Positions 1 to 4,634 of a stretch of DNA of 6,919 bases are shown piece by piece. How positions within the stretch are numbered: the first letter of the stretch is position 1; each line of letters starts with the position of its first letter. Below the pieces are notes generated by a model. That model was not told where the DNA came from. It saw only the letters and a list, made by a program, of their open reading frames with translations, and did no database searches. The position numbers and the translations under genes are program-made. This DNA is from Actinomycetota bacterium (GTDB lineage: Bacteria > Actinomycetota > Acidimicrobiia > Acidimicrobiales > Acidimicrobiaceae), in NCBI GenBank assembly GCA_004366215.1, contig SIRY01000108.1:1-6919 (forward strand), read 5' to 3'.

Positions 1-275
1 ACGCGGACTTCAGGAAGATCCGCGACCATGAACTGCAAGAGCGCCATCTGGGCGGTCGCGTCTTGCATCGCCACGCGGTCAGGGTCGAGCTCGATCCAGC
101 TCGTTCCTCGCTCGAGCTCTGCGCGCTCCGGCGCTCGCAGGTGGCTGAGGAGGACCTTCTCGCCGAAGGTCAACGGGCGACCAAGTCGCCGACGCATGAG
201 GGTCGTCACGTCCTCAAAGCGCGTGTAGACCTTCTCGACCAACTCGACCGGCGTCGTCTCTCGCACCTGCGCCAT
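1..275 (-). CDS. acn: Aconitate hydratase, mitochondrial type, N-terminal fragment
   Basis: This is the 5' part of an aconitase gene read on the minus strand, 91 complete codons before the left edge cuts it. Aconitase is the [4Fe-4S] enzyme that isomerises citrate to isocitrate in the TCA cycle. The translation begins MAQVRETTPVELVEKVYTRF and contains LTFGEKVLLSHL (residues 35-46) and DPDRVAMQDATAQMALLQFM (residues 64-83). The latter is the conserved first-domain segment of mitochondrial-type aconitases, and Gln71 matches the substrate-binding glutamine near position 72 of the mammalian enzyme. The AcnA/IRP type instead has a LLQDFTGVP-like segment here. The cluster-binding cysteines lie beyond the edge. 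ATG at 275 is chosen because a strong Shine-Dalgarno (GGAGGAG on the minus strand, within 281-289) lies about 7 nt upstream. The gene is divergent from the GntR regulator. The family call is firm; any link to histidine catabolism is only positional. Confidence 0.93.
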   Translation of the reverse strand, partial: MAQVRETTPVELVEKVYTRFEDVTTLMRRRLGRPLTFGEKVLLSHLRAPERAELERGTSWIELDPDRVAMQDATAQMALLQFMVADLPEVR

Positions 276-386
276 AGCCGCTCCTCCTCACAGAGGCCTC
301 GACGACCCAAGACCTCCTCACGGTTGCTAACCTAGACAAGCATAGGACAAGTACGCATTCCCCGCTACCTCGCCATCGCCGAGCGT
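276..386. promoter_or_regulatory. Divergent acn/gntR intergenic region
   Basis: This 111-nt gap must hold the promoters of both divergent genes. The aconitase Shine-Dalgarno is at 281-289 on the minus strand. The region is less GC-rich than its surroundings around 321-360. It contains TAACCT, TAGACA and TAGGAC on the plus strand and TATGCT and TAGGTT on the minus strand. Each could be a weak actinobacterial -10, but none has a convincing -35 at 16-18 nt, so I do not assign a promoter. The stretch from 336 to 386 is also open in the gntR frame and probably includes that gene's true N-terminal codons. Confidence 0.5.
331..351. repeat. GACAAG direct repeat, possible operator
   Basis: GACAAG occurs at 335-340 and again at 346-351, an 11-bp period or about one helical turn, so two proteins could bind the same face of the DNA. 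Read on the minus strand the units are CTTGTC. The first copy is also flanked by CCTA (331-334) and TAGG (343-346), a short inverted repeat. The position between two divergent genes suits an operator for the adjacent GntR protein. HutC-type sites are usually inverted rather than direct repeats, so this assignment is weak. Confidence 0.3.
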
Positions 387-1106
387 GTGCGTGCGACCAT
401 CGCCGATGGTCGCACTGCTCAGGGCGACCTCTTGCCATCCGAGGCTGAGCTGAGCGCTCGCTACCGAGCGTCGCGCATCACCGTACGGCGCGCCCTCGAG
501 CTCTTGCGCGACGAAGGGCTCGTCACGCCCCGCCAAGGCGTCGGCTGGGTCGTGGCTCGCGTTCCCGTCGCGCAGCCGCTCGGGCGCTTCGCCACGATCG
601 AGCAGCAGCTGCGAGAGCTCGGACGAACGCCGACGCGGCGCATCCTCACGACCCGCTCGTACCCCGCCTCGGGGAGGGTCGAGGAGGTCCTCGGCGGTGG
701 CGAGGTGCGTGAAGTGACCCGCTTGAACCTCATCGACGGCGAGCCCTTCGCCCGCGTGACCGTGTGGGTGCCGGCCCACCTCGGTGGCGGCCTCAGCGTG
801 GCCGACCTCGAACGGTTCTCGTTCTACGAGCTCCTGACGTCGAGCGGGCGGCTCTTACGACCGCTCGCGTGGGCCCACCAGGTGATCCGCGCGGTCGTCA
901 TCGACGACGACGACGCACGACTCCTCGGCGTCGCACCTGAGTCGGTTGGCCTGGCCTGCGAGCGCATCACCTACGACGCAGCCGACGTCGCCGTCCTCTA
1001 CTCGCACTTCGTCTTCCCCGCGAGCCGCGTCCTCTTCGAGGTCGACCTCACCGACGAGGTGAGCTCGATCGGCCCGACAGGGCTTCGCCTCGTCACCGAC
1101 GCCTGA
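387..1106 (+). CDS. GntR-family regulator, HutC/UTRA subfamily
   Basis: This encodes a 239-residue GntR-family transcription factor of the HutC/FarR branch. The N-terminal winged helix shows GDLLPSEAELSARY (residues 13-26), recognition helix SRITVRRALELLRDEGLV (29-46) and wing RQGVGWVV (49-56). A UTRA ligand-binding domain covers roughly residues 65-230, with the usual RLNLIDGEPFARVTVWVP and late LACERITYD segments. HutC proteins classically repress hut genes and are released by urocanate, so control of the downstream operon is a reasonable inference. GTG 387 is the first standard start codon, but it truncates helix 1. The in-frame upstream codons read PRYLAIAERVR, which fits the family well, so translation may begin at ATT 357, with AGGA at 344-347 as a possible ribosome site. 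The gene is separated from the operon by its own 128-nt promoter region and no clear terminator follows it. Family call firm; ligand and targets inferred. Confidence 0.9.
   Translation: MRATIADGRTAQGDLLPSEAELSARYRASRITVRRALELLRDEGLVTPRQGVGWVVARVPVAQPLGRFATIEQQLRELGRTPTRRILTTRSYPASGRVEEVLGGGEVREVTRLNLIDGEPFARVTVWVPAHLGGGLSVADLERFSFYELLTSSGRLLRPLAWAHQVIRAVVIDDDDARLLGVAPESVGLACERITYDAADVAVLYSHFVFPASRVLFEVDLTDEVSSIGPTGLRLVTDA
391..415. repeat. Perfect 25-bp palindrome at start of gntR
   Basis: Arms GTGCGACCATCG (391-402) and CGATGGTCGCAC (404-415) are exact reverse complements around a single C at 403. The palindrome begins one base after the GTG 387 codon and lies in coding sequence for the first helix-turn region. 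As DNA it could be an autoregulatory operator. As RNA it would fold into an 11-bp stem with a GCC triloop next to the start region. A chance match this long in about 7 kb of roughly 68% GC sequence is unlikely by rough estimate. Part of the resemblance comes from CCATCGCCGA, which also occurs at 373-382 in the same frame. Confidence 0.55.
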
Positions 1107-1133
1107 GCCGAGCAGGCGCTCACGCGCCGTCGC

Positions 1134-1162
1134 TTGACGCGATCTGTTCAGCACGATACGAT
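1134..1162 (+). promoter_or_regulatory. Promoter of the transporter-hut operon
   Basis: A -35 box TTGACG (1134-1139) and a -10 box TACGAT (1157-1162) are separated by exactly 17 nt. Both are close to the housekeeping sigma consensus (TTGACA, TANNNT) used in actinobacteria. The predicted start of transcription is near 1168-1170, giving a leader of about 66 nt before the ATG at 1235. This is the only good promoter found ahead of the five-gene run, whose later genes overlap or abut. Confidence 0.65.
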
Positions 1163-1177
1163 GCTGCATCGTTTCGT
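1153..1177. promoter_or_regulatory. Operator-like 25-bp inverted repeat over -10/+1
   Basis: The inner part, ACGATGC (1158-1164), T, GCATCGT (1166-1172), is a perfect palindrome. The match continues outward from 1153 to 1177 with one mismatch, giving 11 of 12 paired positions in arms ACGATACGATGC and GCATCGTTTCGT. It covers the -10 box and the predicted start of transcription, the classic place for a repressor to block RNA polymerase. Only its right half would be transcribed, so a DNA site is more likely than an RNA hairpin. Candidate binders are the GntR protein upstream and the RpiR protein inside the operon. The sequence does not resemble the TGTA-N2-TACA core known for proteobacterial HutC. 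Confidence 0.6.
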
Positions 1178-1185
1178 TCTGTTTA

Positions 1186-1214
1186 CCACCCGCAGCGAAC
1201 GCGGGGGCGGGTGG
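1186..1214 (+). other. Leader hairpin with an alternative fold
   Basis: In the predicted untranslated leader, CCACCCGC (1186-1193) pairs with GCGGGTGG (1207-1214) as an 8-bp stem with a 13-nt loop. An alternative stem, CCCGC (1189-1193) with GCGGG (1201-1205), uses the same left arm, so the two folds exclude each other. The larger stem ends just before the purine-rich ribosome-binding stretch at 1222-1231. There is no T tract, so a simple intrinsic terminator is not indicated. A role in translation or mRNA stability is possible but unproven. Confidence 0.35.
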
Positions 1215-1221
1215 CTCGGCG

Positions 1222-1231
1222 AGAGGGGGGG
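1222..1231 (+). promoter_or_regulatory. Shine-Dalgarno of the NCS1 transporter
   Basis: The stretch AGAGGGGGGG lies 3 nt before ATG 1235, or about 7 nt if GAGGG at 1223-1227 is the paired core. It decides in favour of the ATG over the in-frame GTG at 1211, which would place this ribosome site inside the coding sequence and has no comparable site of its own. Confidence 0.6.
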
Positions 1232-1234
1232 ACG

Positions 1235-2608
1235 ATGGCACGAGCACCGGTTGTCGAGGTGCGCTCGATCGAGCACATCCCTGACGAGGAGCGCCACGGT
1301 CGACCGATCTCCCTCCTCACGCTGTGGTTCGCGTCGAACTTCCAGATCAACGGGCTCGTCACGGGCGCGGTCGCGATCGCGGTCGGCCTCAGCGTGCCGC
1401 GGGCCCTGCTCGCGCTCGCGCTCGGCAACCTCGTCGGTGGCCTGTTCATGGCGTACCACTCAGCGCAGGGACCCAAGCTCGGCCTGCCTCAGATGATTCA
1501 GTCTCGGGCGCAGTTCGGCTTCTTCGGGGCCCTCGTCCCTGACGCCGTCGTCATCGTCATGTACCTCGGCTTCGCCGTCGCCGGTGGGCTCGTCGCTGGG
1601 CCGGCGATCGCGAGCGCGCTGTCGACGAGCCGTGTCGTCGGCATCGTCGTCTACAACGTCGTCGTGCTCGTCGTGGCCGCGGTCGGCTACCGGCTCATCC
1701 ACGCGGTCTCGCGGGTCATCTCCGCACTCTCCACGATCGCCTTCGTCGCCATCGCGGTCGCGCTCTCTCGCCACCTCCACCTGCCCGCAACCGGCTCCGC
1801 CGGCACCCTCGGCGCCTTCGTGCTCGTCGTCTCCGTCGCGGCCTCGTGGCAGATCACGTGGGCACCGTACGTCTCGGACTACTCTCGCTACCTCCCACGC
1901 TCGACGTCGACCTCGACGACGGTCCTTCTCACCTACGTCGGCTCCGCCGTCGGTGCCGCCCTCATCATGGCCCTCGGCGCCGTGGCTGCGTCGCTCAACG
2001 AGACCGCGGTGAACGCCAACCCGATCGGCTTTCTCGCGGGGCGCGTCCCCTCGCTCCACGGCGTGCTCGTCGCCCTCCTCCTCCTCAGCCTCCTGCCGGC
2101 GAGCGCCGAGAGCCCCTACGGAGCCTTCCTGACCGCGCTCTCTGCGGTCAGCCAAGGAGGGATCGTGCGGGCAACGCGCCGGCTGCGGGTGCTCTTCGTC
2201 GTCGTCTTCAGCGGCGTGAGTCTCGTGCTGACGCTTGCTCTGCCCGCGACGATCCTGACAGACTTCGAGAACGTGATCCTCTTCCTGCTCTACCTGCTCG
2301 TGCCCTGGACGGCGATCAACCTCACCGACTACTACCTCGTGCGCCGCGGACACTACGACGTCGCAGGCATCCTCGAAGCGCACGGGCCCTACGGCAGGAT
2401 TCGCTGGGTTCCGCTCGGAATCTACCTCGCGACCATCGTCGTCGAGCTCCCCTTCGTCAACAGCTCGCTCTACGAGGGGCCGATCGCGCGCGCCCTCGGG
2501 GGTGCTGACATCTCGTGGATCGTCGGGCTCGTGGTCGCCGCCGCTGCCTACGGCATCTGGGCACGTCGTCCTCGTGGGATGTCCACCGAGCTCGCGGAGG
2601 CCTCGTGA
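1235..2608 (+). CDS. NCS1-family permease (cytosine/purine permease-like)
   Basis: This encodes a 457-residue integral membrane protein of the nucleobase:cation symporter-1 family. The N-terminal IPDEERHGRPISLLTLWF (residues 15-32) is the family's cytoplasmic entry motif. It is followed by SAQGPKLGLPQMIQSRAQFG (76-95), typical of this actinobacterial permease group, and late in the protein by INLTDYYLVRRGHYDV. Hydrophobic stretches suggest about 12 membrane segments, and the length is normal. Known NCS1 members carry cytosine, purines, allantoin, hydantoins or related small heterocycles, with Na+ or H+. As the first gene of an operon containing hutF and hutU, it probably imports histidine, urocanate or another imidazole compound; that substrate is inferred from position only. 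It overlaps the RpiR gene by 4 nt (GTGA at 2605-2608), so the two are likely translationally coupled. Family call firm, substrate unknown. Confidence 0.92.
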   Translation: MARAPVVEVRSIEHIPDEERHGRPISLLTLWFASNFQINGLVTGAVAIAVGLSVPRALLALALGNLVGGLFMAYHSAQGPKLGLPQMIQSRAQFGFFGALVPDAVVIVMYLGFAVAGGLVAGPAIASALSTSRVVGIVVYNVVVLVVAAVGYRLIHAVSRVISALSTIAFVAIAVALSRHLHLPATGSAGTLGAFVLVVSVAASWQITWAPYVSDYSRYLPRSTSTSTTVLLTYVGSAVGAALIMALGAVAASLNETAVNANPIGFLAGRVPSLHGVLVALLLLSLLPASAESPYGAFLTALSAVSQGGIVRATRRLRVLFVVVFSGVSLVLTLALPATILTDFENVILFLLYLLVPWTAINLTDYYLVRRGHYDVAGILEAHGPYGRIRWVPLGIYLATIVVELPFVNSSLYEGPIARALGGADISWIVGLVVAAAAYGIWARRPRGMSTELAEAS

Positions 2609-3456
2609 GCGTCCAGCCAGAACACCTCGCCGCCCTCCACGACCTCGTCGGCGACCGACGGCTCACGCCGGTCCAACGCCGGGTCATCCACACGATCGCC
2701 GAACACCTCGAGGACGCTGACTCGCTCTCGAGCGCAGAGCTCGCGAGCCTCGCGGGAGTCTCCCAGCCCTCCGTCGTTCGGCTCGCCGCAGCCCTTGGTT
2801 TCGCCACCTACCAGGAGTTCCGCGCCGCACTTCGCGCCATCGTGCGCTCCCAACGACCGAGCGCAGCCGACGAGGTGCGCCTGAGCGCGATCCGCGACGA
2901 GGTGGCCAACCTCACGTGGCTCGAGCGACACCTCGCAGCGACCGACGTCCTCGCGACGGCTGGAGACCTCGCGGCGGCGTCGAGCCCGCTCCTCGTCGTC
3001 GGCCTCCGTGCGTCAGCACCCCTCGCCCACTACCTCGGCTTCTACCTCCGCAAAGTCCACCCTTGGGTCGTGACCGTCACGCACGCAGGCTCGGAGGCGC
3101 TCGACCTGCTCGACGAGGCCATCCGGGCCGGTGCCCGCTGTGCGATCGTGCTGGCCCTGCCTCGCTGGCCGCGAGAGCTGCTCACGCTCCTCGACCTCCT
3201 CACAGAGGCCAAGACCTCGATCGTGTGCCTCGCTGATCGCCCCCACGGACCGCTGCAAGACCACGCGACGACCTGCCTCGTCACACCCGTGGGCACGAGC
3301 CTCCTCTACGACACCCACGCCACCGCCTTCGTGGCCGCGCAGCTGCTCGTCCAAGCCGTCGCCGAGGCTCGCCCGAAGGTGGCAGACGCAGCGATGGAGG
3401 CCTTCGAGGCGCGGGCAAGTCGCTACCGCTACTTCCTCGCAGGAGAAGATCGATGA
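2605..3456 (+). CDS. MurR/RpiR-family regulator with SIS domain
   Basis: This encodes a 283-residue transcription factor. Residues about 1-77 form the RpiR-type HTH domain, with LTPVQRRVIHTIAEHL (20-35) and the HTH core SSAELASLAGVSQPSVVRLA (42-61) followed by LGFATYQEFRAALR. Residues about 115-245 form a SIS domain, seen in LLVVGLRASAPLAHYLGFYL (129-148) and the later IVCLADRPHGPL segment. SIS domains normally bind phosphosugars through Ser/Thr-rich loops. Here the expected S-x-S-G-x-T-type loop reads LALPRWPRE (183-191), so a different ligand is likely. GTG 2605 is chosen because GGAGG lies at 2596-2600 and the start overlaps the permease stop as GTGA; the frame stays open further upstream only inside the permease gene. 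It overlaps the M20 gene as ATGA (3453-3456). It probably regulates this operon, perhaps its own expression included, and its effector is unknown. Confidence 0.9.
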   Translation: MSVQPEHLAALHDLVGDRRLTPVQRRVIHTIAEHLEDADSLSSAELASLAGVSQPSVVRLAAALGFATYQEFRAALRAIVRSQRPSAADEVRLSAIRDEVANLTWLERHLAATDVLATAGDLAAASSPLLVVGLRASAPLAHYLGFYLRKVHPWVVTVTHAGSEALDLLDEAIRAGARCAIVLALPRWPRELLTLLDLLTEAKTSIVCLADRPHGPLQDHATTCLVTPVGTSLLYDTHATAFVAAQLLVQAVAEARPKVADAAMEAFEARASRYRYFLAGEDR

Positions 3457-4634
3457 GCGCAGCGACGCTCGAGCAGCTCCTCGCGGCGTTCGCACCGGTC
3501 GGTCGCGACCCTGCCGGAGGGTGGACACGTCGCGGCTTCAGCGCACACGAAGAGCGCTTGCGGTCCATGCTCGAGGCGGAGGCGACACGCCGTGGCTGGT
3601 CGAGCTCGATCGACGCCGCGACCAACCTCTGGCTCTGGCTCGAGGGGCCCGGCGAGGACGCGCTCGTCCTCGGTTCGCACCTCGACTCTGTGGTCTGTGG
3701 CGGCGCCCTCGACGGCCCGCTCGGTCTCGCGAGCGCCCTCGCGGCTATCGACCTGCTCCGAGCTCGTCGATGGCGCCCTCGACGGCCGGTCGCGCTCGTC
3801 GCGTTCCGCGACGAGGAGGGAGGCCGCTTCGGCCGAGCCTGCTTGGGTTCGCGCGTCCTCACCGGCGCTCTCAACCCGAGCGATGCGCTCGCGCTCGAGG
3901 ATGACGAGGGAGTCTCGCTGGCGGCGGCACTCGACAGCCTCGGCTACGACCGGCGCACCTTCGGACCTGATCGGAACCTCGTCGCCTCGATCGGTTCCTA
4001 CCTCGAGCTCCACATCGAGCAGGGGCGCCAGCTCGCACCTCACGGTCGTGCGGTCGGTCTTGGCACCGGGATCTGGCCGCACGCGCGCCTTCGCGCCATC
4101 CTCCCTGGCCGACCAAACCACGCAGGAACGACGCCGATGCACGAGCGGGACGACCCGGTCGTGACCCTCGCACACCTCGTGCTCGAGGTGCGTCGCGCGG
4201 CGCTCGCACGAGGCGCCCTCGCTACCGTCGGTCGCGTCGAGGTCGAACCCAACGCGCCGAACGCGATCGCCCGCGCGGTGGAGGCGTGGGTCGACGTCCG
4301 GGCTCCCCACGAGGATGCCCTCGACGGACTCATCGTCGACGTCGAGCGCTTGGTCACGCCGACCGAGGGCACGCTCACCGTGGCCTCGCGAACGCCGGCG
4401 ACCGCCTTTGACGCGGCGCTGTCGAGCTCGATCGCTGCCGTCGTCGACGCGCCCCGGATCGCGACGGGCGCCGGCCACGACGCCGGCATCCTCCAAGACG
4501 CCGGGGTGCCGAGCGCCATGATCTTCGTGCGGAACCCGACCGGCGTGTCTCACGCCCCCGACGAAGACGCCACCCGGGAGGACCGGCGCCGCGGAGTTGA
4601 AGCGTTGGCTCGAGCGATCGAGGTACTCACGTGA
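3453..4634 (+). CDS. M20 Zn-dependent amidohydrolase (AllC/HyuC type), possible N-formylglutamate deformylase
   Basis: This encodes a 393-residue metallohydrolase of the allantoate amidohydrolase/N-carbamoyl-L-amino-acid hydrolase group, which cleaves N-acyl-type amides of amino acids. All two-metal-site motifs are present: GSHLDSV with His76, Asp87 in GGALDG, catalytic Glu121 and metal Glu122 in FRDEEGGRFG, His187 in ELHIEQG, and His367 in GVSHAPDE. The dimerisation-domain motif PGRPNHAGTTPM (218-229) and the substrate-carboxylate residues Asn270 and Arg283 (PNAPNAI, DVR) are also intact, so it looks active. ATG 3453 has AGGAG at 3441-3445, 7 nt upstream, and overlaps the RpiR stop as ATGA. 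It overlaps hutF as GTGA. HutF makes N-formyl-L-glutamate and no hutG is visible, so I infer that this enzyme removes the formyl group to give glutamate and formate. N-carbamoylglutamate, allantoate and other N-carbamoyl amino acids remain possible substrates. Family firm, substrate inferred. Confidence 0.9.
   Translation: MSAATLEQLLAAFAPVGRDPAGGWTRRGFSAHEERLRSMLEAEATRRGWSSSIDAATNLWLWLEGPGEDALVLGSHLDSVVCGGALDGPLGLASALAAIDLLRARRWRPRRPVALVAFRDEEGGRFGRACLGSRVLTGALNPSDALALEDDEGVSLAAALDSLGYDRRTFGPDRNLVASIGSYLELHIEQGRQLAPHGRAVGLGTGIWPHARLRAILPGRPNHAGTTPMHERDDPVVTLAHLVLEVRRAALARGALATVGRVEVEPNAPNAIARAVEAWVDVRAPHEDALDGLIVDVERLVTPTEGTLTVASRTPATAFDAALSSSIAAVVDAPRIATGAGHDAGILQDAGVPSAMIFVRNPTGVSHAPDEDATREDRRRGVEALARAIEVLT

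Noticed and set aside
63..335. Plus-strand open frame at the left edge
   Set aside because: The complementary strand encodes a clear aconitase N-terminus with its own Shine-Dalgarno, so this frame is a shadow.
1115..1128. GGCGC/GCGCC hairpin after gntR as a terminator
   Set aside because: The stem is only 5 bp and no T tract follows; it lies directly before the -35 box of the operon promoter.
1143..1183. TCTGTT direct repeat flanking the promoter palindrome (1143-1148 and 1178-1183)
   Set aside because: Six bases at 35-nt spacing are too short to separate from chance; kept out of the operator call.
1211..1234. In-frame GTG as an earlier start of the NCS1 permease
   Set aside because: It has no ribosome-binding site, and using it would place the good AGAGGGGGGG stretch inside the coding sequence. 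ATG 1235 fits the family N-terminus.
1460..2383. Minus-strand open frame of 307 codons opposite the permease gene
   Set aside because: Shadow frame. The translation is a run of Glu, Asp, Arg and Gly, as expected from the complement of a hydrophobic membrane protein gene.
2515..2604. N-terminal extension of the RpiR protein into the permease gene
   Set aside because: The 30 extra residues are Arg-rich and unlike the family. GTG 2605 has GGAGG upstream and makes the same GTGA overlap seen elsewhere in the operon.
3429..4553. Minus-strand open frame of 374 codons opposite the M20 gene
   Set aside because: Shadow of the M20 coding frame; rich in Arg, Glu and Ala with no family motif.
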